NCBI GenBank assembly: GCA_041299015.1
Contig: JBFYWB010000059.1
Span: forward strand, 1 to 29,545
Length of the DNA stretch: 29,545 nt
From: JARFQH01 sp041299015
GTDB taxonomy: Bacteria; Desulfobacterota; Desulfobacteria; Desulfobacterales; SG8-13
Reading direction: 5' to 3'
Positions 1 to 8,198 of this stretch are shown here, piece after piece. The notes under the pieces were generated by a model. That model had not been told where the DNA came from, did no database searches, and saw only the letters and a list, made by a program, of their open reading frames with translations. The translations under genes and the position numbers were made by a program. How positions within the stretch are numbered: position 1 is the stretch's first letter; every line of letters starts with the position of its first letter.

Positions 1-83
1 GGCCGATTGCGTGGTCAATTTCGAGCTGCCTTGGAACCCCGCCCGGCTCAATCAACGCATCGGCCGGGTAAACCGCATCGGCC
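1..83. repeat. Inverted segment (foldback-like) at the left edge of the window
   Basis: Bases 1-7 (GGCCGAT) and 77-83 (ATCGGCC) are exact inverted repeats. The plus strand from base 2 encodes SNF2 helicase motif V/VI residues (ADCVVNFELPWNP, then QRIGRVNRIGR). The rest of the same helicase, ending in DAGGTGLNLQAAD, is on the minus strand and stops matching at base 77. The two halves fit together only if the segment between the 7-base arms is flipped. This is what a foldback (hairpin-primed) chimera at a contig end would give. A real inversion of about 69 bp between short inverted repeats would give the same sequence. Confidence 0.75.
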
Positions 84-2134
84 GCCTGCAGATTGAGACC
101 TGTGCCGCCGGCATCCGTTGACAGAAAGACCTTGCAATCCGGATTGTGGGTGAATTCGTCGATCAGGGCCTGGCGTTTATTTACTGGTATTTTCCCGGAC
201 AACTCCACGAAAGGGATTCTGGCTTCGGAAAGGTGGCGGGCAATGAGGAAGGTCATCGTGGTCCATTCGCTGAAAATCACCATCTTGCGCTTGTTCTGCA
301 CAACCAGTTCATCGACGACGCCCTCCAGTTCTTTCATCTTGGGTGATATGTGGGTTTTACGATCGATCAGATAAGTAGAGTTGCAGACCATCCGCATCCG
401 CAGCAAAAGCTCCTGGATACGCCGCAGATCCATAGGCGTGAGGAATTTCTTGTTTATCAACGGCAGCAATAACTGCAGATTTCCGTTGTGGATCTTGAGT
501 TGTTCGTCGTGCAGATCGATATAATAGTTATTGACCATTTCATCCGGCAGATCGGTGAGCACCTCCTCTTTGCGGCGGCGGATCACGAGAGATTTGAGCT
601 GTTCGTGCAACCGGTCCAGATTGCGGTATCCGAGAATTTTGCCCTTTTTGTGACGGCTGAGCATGAAATGCCCGGCTGCAAAGCGCCAGAGAGGGGACAG
701 CAAATGGGGATTGAGGAATTGAACGATGGAATAGACATCCTCCAGTTTGTTCTCCAATGGGGTGCCCGTCAGCACAAGGGCGTGGCTCCTGGGGATCCGT
801 TTGACCGCATCGGCGGTTTTGGTGGAAAAATTTTTGATCCGCTGGGCCTCATCCAGGATTATCAGGTCCGGTTTGAAGCGTGAAATAACCGTTACATCTC
901 TGAGGACGGCCTCATAGTTGGTTATTTTGAAATAACTCTCTTTTTTCGCGTAGAGTTCCCGGCGCTGGGCCGGGGAACCGGCGATGATGGCGGGCCGTTC
1001 ATCGGTAAAGCGTTCGATTTCACGTTTCCACTGCTCCTTGAGCGATGCCAGGGTGATGATCAGGACCTTTTCGAAACCGAATATTTCCTTTTTAAGGATT
1101 GCCAGCGCGATCGCCTGGAGGGTTTTGCCGAGCCCCATTTCATCGCCGATGAGCGTGGCTTTCTTGAAAAGGCCGAATTCGATTCCGGTTTCCTGGTAAG
1201 GATAGAGCCTGGTTTTCAGATTGATCGCGGGTCGGCTAACCTGCTGCCGCGCCAGTTCGGCCATCTGCTTTTCCTGTAGAAACCCGTCCAGACGCTCCAG
1301 CACTGTTTCCCGGACGCGAATGCGCTTGTTGCCGTTTAGGCGGTTCAGCAGGGGGAGAAGGTCCGCAAGGTCTTGACCGTTAAAAAGGCCGTCCGGGATG
1401 AAACACACTGAAAGGAGATCATCCGGGTTTTTCATCTTGGGCAGCGATCGTTCCGCAAACGCCCGGGGCTGATTGGTGACGGAGTCCCAGTAAATATCCA
1501 CAAAGGGAAAGTGCTCGCGGGCGAGTCGTTCTTTGAAGCCGCGTTTCTTTCTCAAATAATTCAACAGAAAAATTAAATGTTTGCAGGTTCCGAGGCGGTT
1601 GGTCAGAAAATCCGGACAATTGCAGTGGCCCTGTCCGCCGGCTGGATCATGCAAGGTGACGACGTATTGGCGTCCGGAGGTCGTTTCCACCAGGTGCTCA
1701 CCCTTGAGCATTTCACCTTCCGTCACGATGAAGGTTTCGCTGCGGGCCCGGCGTCTGCGGTCTTCGAGGGCCTGTTGCCTGATCTCCTCGGCGGTTACGT
1801 AAGGCTCCGCGACCGATAGAGCGGCGGTATCATCGGATGTTTGCCGCCAGCGTCGGATCACATCCCGGGTATCGAGCAGGGCCGCCACCGTGTGTTTGCA
1901 GCCGTTGCCCGGGTAAGGGCAATCACATGAGGTCACCAGTTTATCGTCACCGAATTGAATCCGGATGGTATAGTCGCCGTAATTTCCATCCATTTCATAG
2001 GCAAACCACCCCTTGTCCACATCGGCTTTTTTGAGCATGAAGGAGCCATGTTCATAGAGGCGGACCCCTCTTTGGAAAATGACGGCGGAATCCGCCAGGT
2101 GGTCACGGATGAAATCGCGGGACAATTCAATCAT
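1..2134 (-). CDS. SWIM zinc-finger SNF2-family DNA helicase/ATPase, 3' end missing
   Basis: Superfamily 2 ATPase that probably remodels protein-DNA complexes in the cytoplasm; the substrate is unknown. The ATG at 2134 has an AGGAGG eight bases upstream. The N-terminus carries two SWIM-type zinc motifs: C70, C72, C79, H81, and C171, C173, C184, H186. The SNF2 core follows: YPYQETGI, Walker A DEMGLGKT near residue 330, DEAQ box (LIILDEAQRIKN) near residue 425, LTGTPLEN, and helicase-C residues KVFLSTDAGGTGLNLQ. Genuine coding sequence ends at base 77 (about 686 residues). The frame stays open to base 1 but the residues there are meaningless because the segment is inverted. The true C-terminal motif VI is on the plus strand at 2-85. 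The family and domains are clear; the truncation is caused by the edge structure. Confidence 0.9.
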   Translation of the reverse strand, partial: MIELSRDFIRDHLADSAVIFQRGVRLYEHGSFMLKKADVDKGWFAYEMDGNYGDYTIRIQFGDDKLVTSCDCPYPGNGCKHTVAALLDTRDVIRRWRQTSDDTAALSVAEPYVTAEEIRQQALEDRRRRARSETFIVTEGEMLKGEHLVETTSGRQYVVTLHDPAGGQGHCNCPDFLTNRLGTCKHLIFLLNYLRKKRGFKERLAREHFPFVDIYWDSVTNQPRAFAERSLPKMKNPDDLLSVCFIPDGLFNGQDLADLLPLLNRLNGNKRIRVRETVLERLDGFLQEKQMAELARQQVSRPAINLKTRLYPYQETGIEFGLFKKATLIGDEMGLGKTLQAIALAILKKEIFGFEKVLIITLASLKEQWKREIERFTDERPAIIAGSPAQRRELYAKKESYFKITNYEAVLRDVTVISRFKPDLIILDEAQRIKNFSTKTADAVKRIPRSHALVLTGTPLENKLEDVYSIVQFLNPHLLSPLWRFAAGHFMLSRHKKGKILGYRNLDRLHEQLKSLVIRRRKEEVLTDLPDEMVNNYYIDLHDEQLKIHNGNLQLLLPLINKKFLTPMDLRRIQELLLRMRMVCNSTYLIDRKTHISPKMKELEGVVDELVVQNKRKMVIFSEWTTMTFLIARHLSEARIPFVELSGKIPVNKRQALIDEFTHNPDCKVFLSTDAGGTGLNLQAADAVYPADALIEPGGVPRQLEIDHAIG

Positions 2135-2720
2135 AATGAAGCCCTCCTCGAAAAAAGCACACTCATACAATATATAGTGGCGTAAAGTGGTACTGCAGCA
2201 CGACATACATCCATGTGGACCGTCTGTCAATTGCTAAAAGACGTCTTGTCAATCGGGATTCCCGCTGCGTGGGCCAAGCGGCGGTTCGATCGCAACACTG
2301 CGCATTCGGGGTGAGAGAGCGGCTCCGCAGTTTGCGTGAATTGTCAGAAAAAGGCCCATTTCTAACCCGGAAACGGTCAAGTGCGTTTGATGCAACCGCA
2401 GAGCGGCCCGAGCCTATCGAGGACTGATCTTGGCGAAAGGATTGGGACCTGAGAGCTCACTGGAAGAAAACGTCACATTTTGCAGACCGACGCATTCCGG
2501 CCGACGGCGGTGCGAAAATTCGACATATCGGGATATTACGGTGATTTCTCGTCTTGCCGACCGTGTGCTGCAACGGCCCAGAATGGCGAACTTGATTTTC
2601 GTGAACCCTTGATCCGATGAGAAAGGCGGGAAGGGGTCAAAAAGTTGAAAGCGGGAATCGAGTGCGCGATCGGTTTATTGAAGCCAAATTCAAAAAGGGC
2701 AGGGCAGGGGGCCGCGCCTC
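2135..2720. other. Intergenic stretch without a recognisable gene
   Basis: This lies between the divergent start of the helicase and the end of the FabH-like gene. Short open frames (for example 2215-2427 plus) have no recognisable motifs and no convincing ribosome-binding site. I see no tRNA, no strong terminator and no repeat. The helicase promoter should be here, but I could not pick a clear -35/-10 pair. Confidence 0.5.
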
Positions 2721-3782
2721 TTACGGCACACGATAGACCATGGAATTTATGTTCATTCCCGCTCCGACCGAGGCAAATACGACAATGTCTCCCGAATTCA
2801 GTTTGTGATTGTCCAGTTGGCCGCGTCGGATCAAATCCAGCAACGTCGGCAGCGTGGCGACCGAACTGTTGCCGGTCCAGGAAATCATCATGGGCATGAT
2901 GCCGTCGGGAACCTCCTCTTTACCGTATAATTTGAAGAGTCTCTTAACGATCGCCGCGTCCATCTTTTCATTGGCCTGGTGGATCAGAATTTTCTTGATA
3001 TCCGCGATGCCGAACCCGGCCCTTTCGAGATTTTTCCTGACCACTTCCGGCACGGTCCGCACGGCATATTTGTAGATTTCGTGTCCGTGCATCTTGATGT
3101 ACAGGTCATCGCCGTTGCGCTGCCGGTTGTATGATTTCCCAAGGAAAAGGAGATAAGCATTTTCATGGGTATCCGAACGGGTAACATGGGAGAGGATGCC
3201 CACATCCCGATCCGTGGTCTCGAGCAGCGTCGCGCCGGCGCCATCGCCGTAGATCATGCTGTCGACATCATGCGGATCCGAGACCCGCGATAAAATTTCA
3301 GCACCGATGACGAGGACCCGTTCGGCATCGCCCGATTTGATGAAATAGTCGGCCGTAATCATGGCCTGCAGCCATCCCGGACATCCGAAGGGGATGTCAA
3401 GGGCGATGGTGTATGGATTTTTGATTTTAAGCTTGTGTTTCACCCGGGCGGCAATCGTGGGAACCATGTCCGTCCTGATATTGTCCGCCTGTACGTCTCC
3501 AAAATTCTGGGCAACGATGATGTAATCGAGGCTCTCCCTGTCCATGCCCTCCAGGGCCTGCTCCGCCGCCAGGCAGGCAATATCCGAGGTCGAAAGCCCT
3601 GCGCTGACGTAGCGCCTCTCCCTGATGCCGGTAATCTCGTAGAGTTTGTTAATGATGTCGGCGTTGGGACGGATCAGCCTTTTGCCGTCTGTCCCATAGA
3701 ATTCGTTGCGCAGAAAGTATTCGTTGGGTATGACCCGGGAGGGAAGATAACTGCCGGTTGCGGTAATGATTGAATTTGCCAT
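2721..3782 (-). CDS. 3-oxoacyl-ACP synthase III (FabH-like)
   Basis: Thiolase-fold condensing enzyme of 353 residues. The family joins an acyl-CoA or acyl group to malonyl-ACP, starting fatty-acid or related acyl-chain synthesis in the cytoplasm. The catalytic triad is visible: Cys134 in DIPFGCPGWLQ, His268 in ILIHQAN and Asn305 in TGNSSVATLP. The C-terminal glycine loop (SVGAGMN) is also present. It stands alone, with no acpP, fabD or fabG nearby, so a housekeeping FabH role is not supported by context. A starter-unit synthase for a special lipid, or an HMG-CoA-synthase-like enzyme, is possible. There is no good Shine-Dalgarno. A TATAAT sits directly before the ATG, which could mean a leaderless message, but this is speculative. 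Confidence 0.85.
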   Translation of the reverse strand: MANSIITATGSYLPSRVIPNEYFLRNEFYGTDGKRLIRPNADIINKLYEITGIRERRYVSAGLSTSDIACLAAEQALEGMDRESLDYIIVAQNFGDVQADNIRTDMVPTIAARVKHKLKIKNPYTIALDIPFGCPGWLQAMITADYFIKSGDAERVLVIGAEILSRVSDPHDVDSMIYGDGAGATLLETTDRDVGILSHVTRSDTHENAYLLFLGKSYNRQRNGDDLYIKMHGHEIYKYAVRTVPEVVRKNLERAGFGIADIKKILIHQANEKMDAAIVKRLFKLYGKEEVPDGIMPMMISWTGNSSVATLPTLLDLIRRGQLDNHKLNSGDIVVFASVGAGMNINSMVYRVP

Positions 3783-4106
3783 ATTATAATAGAATTTGCA
3801 TCGTCACTTTTTGAGTTCAGACCTACATATAAAAACTTTGACCGATGCACAAGGAAATTAGCGCCGCAGCAGCTTGCGTGTTTCTCGAGGCGGGCCTGTT
3901 CCGCCGTCAATCCCGCGCGACTTAGAGTTTGACTTTTTGTGCAGGGATGCGGTAAAAATTTCCCAAGGTTTAATTAAGCCTTAGATCAAGCGGGTTCGCT
4001 CCCCCGGAACACACTATGCTTCCAAACGGTTCATGAGGGTCGTGAAAACCAGCGCTCATGCGGATAAGGGTCATCATTCAGTTAAACGTTCGATACGGAG
4101 AGAGCA
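3783..4106. other. Divergent intergenic region between the FabH-like and PilZ genes
   Basis: This 324-bp region must hold promoters for both directions. On the plus strand a candidate sigma-70 site is listed separately at 3929-3958. No RNA gene or coding frame is convincing here. Confidence 0.5.
3929..3958 (+). promoter_or_regulatory. Candidate sigma-70 promoter for the PilZ gene
   Basis: TTGACT, an 18-base spacer, then TAAAAA. The -35 is good and the -10 matches at four of six positions. It lies about 150 bases upstream of the PilZ start. Confidence 0.35.
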
Positions 4107-4598
4107 GTGACCGTTATGAATCAAGGCGCGACCACGGCCATCACAACGCGTGACAACGACACGATAGTAGAATGCCCTCGTTGCGGCTTTCAAAAAATTA
4201 TTAATATAGCAAAATTTTTTCAAAGATCCAACGTCGGAAATTTTGTTTCCGAATGCAAATGCGGATATTCGCTTAGCGTTGTTGTGGAAAGACGAAAATT
4301 CGAAAGGCACTATTTTGATACAAAGGGAAGTGTTCTTCATGAAGGCAAGAAAGGAAAACCTGAAAGCTTCACGATCACGGTCAAGGATCTTTCCCGATCG
4401 GGCGCTAAATTCGTAACCGAAAAAAACGAAGCGCTTGAAGCCGGCGAGGACATCGTTGTTACCTTTGAATTCAACGACGATCGGAAAACGTATTTCATTA
4501 AGGAGGCGAGGGTAAGAAACGTCGATGGGAAAAATGTACGGGCTGAATTTAAAACATTGTGTGGTGATATTGCAGTGTTAATTCAATCAGTGCCCTAA
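4107..4598 (+). CDS. PilZ-domain protein with N-terminal zinc ribbon
   Basis: Cytoplasmic 163-residue protein, probably a cyclic-di-GMP receptor. The N-terminus has a CPRCG...CKCG ribbon (C23, C26, C50, C52), likely binding zinc. The PilZ domain follows, with its RxxxR motif at R63-R67 (RKFER) and the DxSxxG motif at residues 94-99 (DLSRSG). Both classical c-di-GMP contact motifs are intact, so ligand binding is plausible. The GTG start at 4107 is chosen because CGGAG lies six bases upstream; an ATG nine bases downstream at 4116 would be too far from that site. Local base composition is more AT-rich than neighbouring genes. No partner enzyme is adjacent, so the output (motility, pili or exopolysaccharide) cannot be inferred. 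Confidence 0.85.
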   Translation: MTVMNQGATTAITTRDNDTIVECPRCGFQKIINIAKFFQRSNVGNFVSECKCGYSLSVVVERRKFERHYFDTKGSVLHEGKKGKPESFTITVKDLSRSGAKFVTEKNEALEAGEDIVVTFEFNDDRKTYFIKEARVRNVDGKNVRAEFKTLCGDIAVLIQSVP

Positions 4599-4624
4599 CT
4601 CGCCCGCATGCGCGTAAAAAAATC

Positions 4625-4653
4625 TTGACATATTCATCAACTCGGTTAAGTAT
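4625..4653 (+). promoter_or_regulatory. Candidate sigma-70 promoter for the MepK-like gene
   Basis: A perfect TTGACA is followed after 17 bases by AAGTAT, a weak -10. It lies about 160 bases upstream of the MepK-like start. Confidence 0.3.
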
Positions 4654-4811
4654 TACCCGACTTTTCAGCATTGGTGATCTTTTTTACCCTGTGTTGCCTT
4701 ATTTCGAATAATACCTGAACGACCTGCTAAAAATTCGTGTGCTTCGCTCATCGGCGGCTAAAACCATGTCGGCATCACCTTAAACTTTTTGGCTTTAGAG
4801 GACTATCGTAA

Positions 4812-5417
4812 ATGGCGAGTCCACCAGCTCAAATCGTTAAAGAAATTGACCCGGTTAGACGACGCTTCATCAAGATGACGATTTTTTCCGGGCTTGCCGC
4901 ATTCGTCCCATTCCGTGCGTTGGCTTTGATTCCGGATTTCACCCCAAATGAGCGGTCGATTCGGTTATACAATCCCGTCACCAATGAAACCGTATCCACA
5001 ACCTACTGGATCGATGGAAAATATGTGCCGAAGGCTCTCGATGGAATTGATTACATCATGCGGGACCATCGGACAGGTGAGGTCAAATCGATCGATCTCG
5101 GCCTCGTGAACCTTTTGCACAGCATGAAAGTTCAACTCGGCCTCGACGAGCCCTTCCACGTGGTTTCGGGCTATCGCTGCCCGAAGTCGAACGAAATGTT
5201 GCGCAGAAGCGGAAAAAGAGCGGCCCGCAACAGTTATCATCTAAAAGGGCAAGCAGCCGATATCCGCTTGCCGGACGTTCGACTGGATAAGCTGCGCCAA
5301 GCTGCCACCGCCATAAATGGCGGTGGTGTCGGGTATTATCCGCGTGACAACTTCATTCACATCGATGTCGGACCGGTTCGTTATTGGTCTCCCAAGCCCA
5401 GAAAGAATGCCGGCTGA
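4812..5417 (+). CDS. Tat-exported DUF882 (MepK/YcbK-like) murein endopeptidase
   Basis: Probable periplasmic zinc peptidase of the M15/DUF882 family. Characterised MepK cleaves peptide cross-links in peptidoglycan. The 201-residue protein starts with a twin-arginine signal (PVRRRFIK followed by a hydrophobic stretch to about residue 38), suggesting folded, metal-loaded export. The catalytic domain has SGYRCP at 119-124 and the zinc ligands H143 (SYHLKGQAAD), D150 and H183 (FIHID). AGAGGA lies nine bases before the ATG. The gene is monocistronic, with over 1 kb of gene-poor DNA downstream. Family assignment is firm; substrate preference is inferred from the family. Confidence 0.88.
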   Translation: MASPPAQIVKEIDPVRRRFIKMTIFSGLAAFVPFRALALIPDFTPNERSIRLYNPVTNETVSTTYWIDGKYVPKALDGIDYIMRDHRTGEVKSIDLGLVNLLHSMKVQLGLDEPFHVVSGYRCPKSNEMLRRSGKRAARNSYHLKGQAADIRLPDVRLDKLRQAATAINGGGVGYYPRDNFIHIDVGPVRYWSPKPRKNAG

Positions 5418-5594
5418 TCTGATGGTCATCAAGGCGCTTGCCCGGCAGCGGAAGCGATCCTCAGTTGACTTCAGCGGGTCTTTTCGATCCTCTCCAAGCG
5501 CAGTGTGTTTCCGCAATCCCAAACCCGTTTCTACAGCACGTCGGCCTTATGGATTTCAAGCGGCCGGCATCCCGCTTCATATTTTTAGGCGGCT

Positions 5595-5609
5595 TGACAA
5601 AATTTGTCA
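5595..5609. repeat. Perfect 15-bp palindrome, operator-like
   Basis: TGACAAA-A-TTTGTCA, two 7-base arms around a single central base, about 180 bases after the MepK-like gene. There is no T-run, so it looks more like a protein-binding site than a terminator. Confidence 0.5.
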
Positions 5610-5853
5610 CTCAGACGACGAGGCGAGCCGAGGCGGTCGAGTCCCTTTTAAAGTTGTAACTATATTTTATCATTACGTTTAAACATATTTTGGGGTTCGC
5701 TCCTCAAGCTGTCCTCGTTTTGGATTACCCGGCAACCGTGTCATGTAGGGCGAATTGACGCAACGATCCCCCAACGGGAGCGGCGCACACTCCCAAAGTC
5801 CACGGACGGAGAATTGGAAAAGGAGGCTGTATTTAGAAAAGATACATGATTTC

Positions 5854-5871
5854 ATATGGTTAGGACCATAT
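5854..5871. repeat. Inverted repeat ATATGGT-N4-ACCATAT
   Basis: Two perfect 7-base arms separated by TAGG. It could be a dimeric regulator site or a small hairpin; no gene is attached to it clearly. Confidence 0.45.
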
Positions 5872-5956
5872 TTGAAAGCTTGTGCCATGGACGGATGTCC
5901 GTACGCTGGTTCAGCATGGATAAACGGATTCATTTAATTGACGTTTTTGGGCAGAT

Positions 5957-5979
5957 AAATTGACGCTTTTTGTCAATTT
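5957..5979. repeat. AT-rich inverted repeat AAATTGAC-N7-GTCAATTT
   Basis: Perfect 8-base arms around GCTTTTT. The arms share TGAC/GTCA half-sites with the palindrome at 5595-5609. The sequence just upstream (TTGACGTTTTT) is a partial direct copy of the left half. Confidence 0.45.
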
Positions 5980-6051
5980 TTCAGAATCCGGGAACATGGC
6001 AATCCGGTTTTTTCAATAAAACATGCTGTTATTATTATTTAAAATCATTTT

Positions 6052-6081
6052 TTGTATTGCTTGGCATATTTATTGTATAAA
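6052..6081 (+). promoter_or_regulatory. Candidate sigma-70 promoter of a possible noncoding transcript
   Basis: TTGTAT, an 18-base spacer, then TATAAA in a very AT-rich context. Transcription would begin near 6088 and run to the terminator-like structure at 6304-6367, giving an RNA of about 280 nt. Confidence 0.4.
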
Positions 6082-6303
6082 AAGTCGTCACGGCCGATAG
6101 GGACGATAAACGGCTCAAAGCTCTTTAAAATAAATAATTTGCGGCTTCTCGAGTGTGCGTGCATCTTCCTGGCGGGCATTTAAGGCAAACCCAGCTATGC
6201 ATCGTTTGCGAACAACGGCATTCCGGAGGCCCAAATTTAACAAAGGGACAAAGGTCCCGGGCATTTTCGTAAACAAAAGCCCTCACATGCCCTCCTCCCC
6301 CCC

Positions 6304-6367
6304 AACAGTTCGGATGGCTTTCACCTGACAAGAGGTCAGGCGGCGGTTCAGCCGAGCTGTTTTTTTT
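6304..6367 (+). terminator. Intrinsic terminator-like structure with T8 run
   Basis: AACAGTTCGG at 6304-6313 pairs over all ten positions (one G-U) with CCGAGCTGTT at 6352-6361, followed by a run of eight T ending at 6367. Inside lies a second stem, CCTGAC-N5-GTCAGG (6324-6340). No protein gene ends just upstream, so it would terminate an unannotated transcript or act as an attenuator before yhbY. Confidence 0.6.
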
Positions 6368-6633
6368 ATCGACAGAAAAATGAGATTTTTCAGCGCTACC
6401 GCCCATCCTTGTCCGTAAACAATTGCAGTCACCACGTCGCAAGACTCCGCCCGCCGAAACGAAACCGAATGCCTTCACGTTTGGTGCAACCGTTTTTAGT
6501 CCGATGGTATCTTCCAACGCTGGACGACGAGCGGCTTGACGAAATCGATGGACACCTTAATTTGGCATGGGCTCGCCGCGGTATCAATACCGCAGCGGGT
6601 GGTGATTGGACCGGATAGGAGGAGTGATTGATC

Positions 6634-6942
6634 ATGTTGACTGGATACCAGAAAAAGTATCTCAAGGGCCTCGCCCACGGTCTTAAACCGGTGGTGATGA
6701 TCGGTCAGGGCGGGTTGACCGATTCGCTAGTCCAGAACGCGGAAGCCGCCCTGAAACAACACGAACTGGTGAAGGTGAAGTTCATCGCCTTCAAGGAAAA
6801 AGAGCAGAAAAGTGAGATGATCGCGGCATTTGGACAGCTGACGGCGGCTGACTTGGTGGGGCTGATCGGTCACACCGCCATTTTTTTCAGGGCCAATCCC
6901 GAAAAGATCAAGAACCGCATTGTTTTGCCAGGCAGGCCTTGA
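6634..6942 (+). CDS. yhbY: YhbY (CRM-domain) ribosome-associated RNA-binding protein
   Basis: Small RNA-binding protein (102 residues from the ATG) of the CRS1/YhbY family, associated in bacteria with pre-50S ribosomal particles. The sequence matches the family end to end: YQKKYLKGLAHGLKPVVMIGQGGLT at the N-terminus with the GxxG loop (GQGG), then the conserved HELVKVKF strand and a C-terminal RANPEKIKNRIVLP. AGGAGGAG lies nine bases before the ATG at 6634. A TTG six bases upstream is in frame but only three bases from that site, so the ATG is preferred. It is convergent with the transglycosylase gene. Confidence 0.9.
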   Translation: MLTGYQKKYLKGLAHGLKPVVMIGQGGLTDSLVQNAEAALKQHELVKVKFIAFKEKEQKSEMIAAFGQLTAADLVGLIGHTAIFFRANPEKIKNRIVLPGRP

Positions 6943-6964
6943 TCCGTTTGAGGCATCTGGACTC

Positions 6965-6988
6965 AACCCGGTTCCACCGGTTTCTTTT
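6965..6988 (+). terminator. yhbY: Weak terminator hairpin after yhbY
   Basis: AACC(C)GGT and ACCGGTT form a stem with one bulged C and loop TCC, followed by TTTCTTTT. It sits between two convergent genes. Confidence 0.4.
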
Positions 6989-6991
6989 GCG

Positions 6992-8122
6992 CTAATCCTG
7001 ATTGTTTTCTTCCTGTGCCGTTACCGCTTTGTAGATGATCAGCCGATTTCCGGGATGAATCGGCTGCTTGAGGTTTAGATCGTTCCAGATCAACAGGGCC
7101 CGCAGGGGGACCTGAAAGCGTTCGGCAATGTTCGAAAGATTGTCTCCGGCCCTGACGGTGTAGATGTGCTTGTCGGGGTTCTGGCGCCACTCGGCAACTG
7201 CCTTGTCAAAGCGCTTCTCGAATCCGTCAGCGGAACCCTTTGGGACGAGAATCGCATGCGCACCGACCGGCAGGTAGTGACCGCGAATATCCGGGTTCAA
7301 GTCTTTTATCTGTTTGAAATAGGTGCCGGTCGCCTGCGCGAGGAGTCGAATCGGCGTCCTCTGATCACACCGGGCCACGATTTCATCGAATTCGTTCGGC
7401 CGGTAATAATCGTCTTGAATCAGTTTGAATCCATATTTTTCGGGGTTCGATAGAATCAGTTTGGCCGAAACAATGCGCGGAATGTAGCGTTGGGTTTCAA
7501 GGGGCAGATACAGACGGTAGTAATCATTGACCTCCTGGAGCAGCATTTCGGACTTGAGGCCTTCTTCGCCCATGTTATAGGCGGCCGCGGCAAGTGTCCA
7601 CGACTGGAATTCTTCATTAAGAAACTTCAAATAGGCGATTGCGGCCCGGGTCGATTTATAGATGCTGCGTCGTTCGTCGATAACGGTGTTTACAAACAGG
7701 CCGTATTTACGGCCGGTGGCCTGCATGAACTGCCAGTACCCGATGGCACCGGCCGTCGATCCGGCGTGCGGCCGCAATGCGCTCTCGGCGATGGCGACGT
7801 ATTTCAGATCATCCGGCAGTCTGTTCGCCGCCAGTTCTTTTTCGATCAGCGGCATATAGCGATGCGACCGTTTGAGCCAAAGGATGACCTGAGGACGGTC
7901 GGCCAGCATGAGAAGCATTTCCTTTTCGAGGCGTTCGCGAACCTCCTGGTTCTTGAGCGGCACCGGTTCGCCGCAGAAGTCAACCGGTTCTCGGAAGCGG
8001 ATGCTCTCGATCAGCGATGGATAGCCGTCTTTTCCGTCGGGACGTTCGGGTTCGGCAGCTTGAACGAAAGCGGTTATAAAGACACCGGCGGCGATCAATA
8101 AAAGCCGTATTATGTTTTGCAT
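6992..8122 (-). CDS. MltD-like membrane-bound lytic murein transglycosylase with LysM
   Basis: Exported enzyme that would cleave glycan strands of peptidoglycan. From the ATG at 8122 it has 376 residues: a signal peptide (MQNIIRLLLIAAG to QA|AEP), an SLT domain with the catalytic Glu in AIAESAL (about residue 113) and the GYWQFM and AAAYNMG motifs. A degenerate LysM-like segment follows, then a clear C-terminal LysM (IYTVRAGDNLSNIAERF). An in-frame TTG at 8146 lies 14 bases from an AGGAGG (8161-8166); a small GGTTG/CAACC hairpin between them could shorten that distance, so a longer N-terminus is possible. E. coli MltD is longer, with two LysM domains. It may be cotranscribed with the upstream tkt and UPF0016 genes. 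Confidence 0.87.
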   Translation of the reverse strand: MQNIIRLLLIAAGVFITAFVQAAEPERPDGKDGYPSLIESIRFREPVDFCGEPVPLKNQEVRERLEKEMLLMLADRPQVILWLKRSHRYMPLIEKELAANRLPDDLKYVAIAESALRPHAGSTAGAIGYWQFMQATGRKYGLFVNTVIDERRSIYKSTRAAIAYLKFLNEEFQSWTLAAAAYNMGEEGLKSEMLLQEVNDYYRLYLPLETQRYIPRIVSAKLILSNPEKYGFKLIQDDYYRPNEFDEIVARCDQRTPIRLLAQATGTYFKQIKDLNPDIRGHYLPVGAHAILVPKGSADGFEKRFDKAVAEWRQNPDKHIYTVRAGDNLSNIAERFQVPLRALLIWNDLNLKQPIHPGNRLIIYKAVTAQEENNQD

Positions 8123-8198
8123 GGCACAGTCGACATCAGTAAGCAAGGCGGTTGCCGCAACCTCCTATGCGGGCGACACCAGAATAAGCCGGCAATGA

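Larger units (their letters stand above)
5418..6633. other. Long gene-poor region with several inverted repeats
   Basis: About 1.2 kb without a convincing protein gene. It holds a perfect 15-bp palindrome (5595-5609), an inverted repeat (5854-5871), an AT-rich inverted repeat (5957-5979), a candidate promoter (6052-6081) and a terminator-like structure (6304-6367). The motif AATTGACG occurs three times (near 5752, 5936 and 5958). Small open frames, including 6125-6517 minus, lack recognisable motifs. The layout fits a regulatory RNA or a decayed element, but the class is not recognised. Confidence 0.5.

Noticed and set aside
6061..6077. Sigma-54-like TTGGCAT-N5-TTGTA
   Set aside because: The GG is present, but the essential GC at -12 is GT and the adjacent C is T. 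A sigma-70 reading of the same DNA is as good or better.
6088..6300. Possible GEMM (cyclic-di-GMP) riboswitch because of GGGACG and CAAAGC words
   Set aside because: The words are not in the required spacing and the conserved GGGACGCAAAGC core and flanking stem are absent.
6125..6517. 130-codon Cys-rich open frame on the minus strand
   Set aside because: The cysteines are not in a recognisable spacing, there is no ribosome-binding site that stands out, and it runs antisense through the terminator-like structure at 6304-6367.
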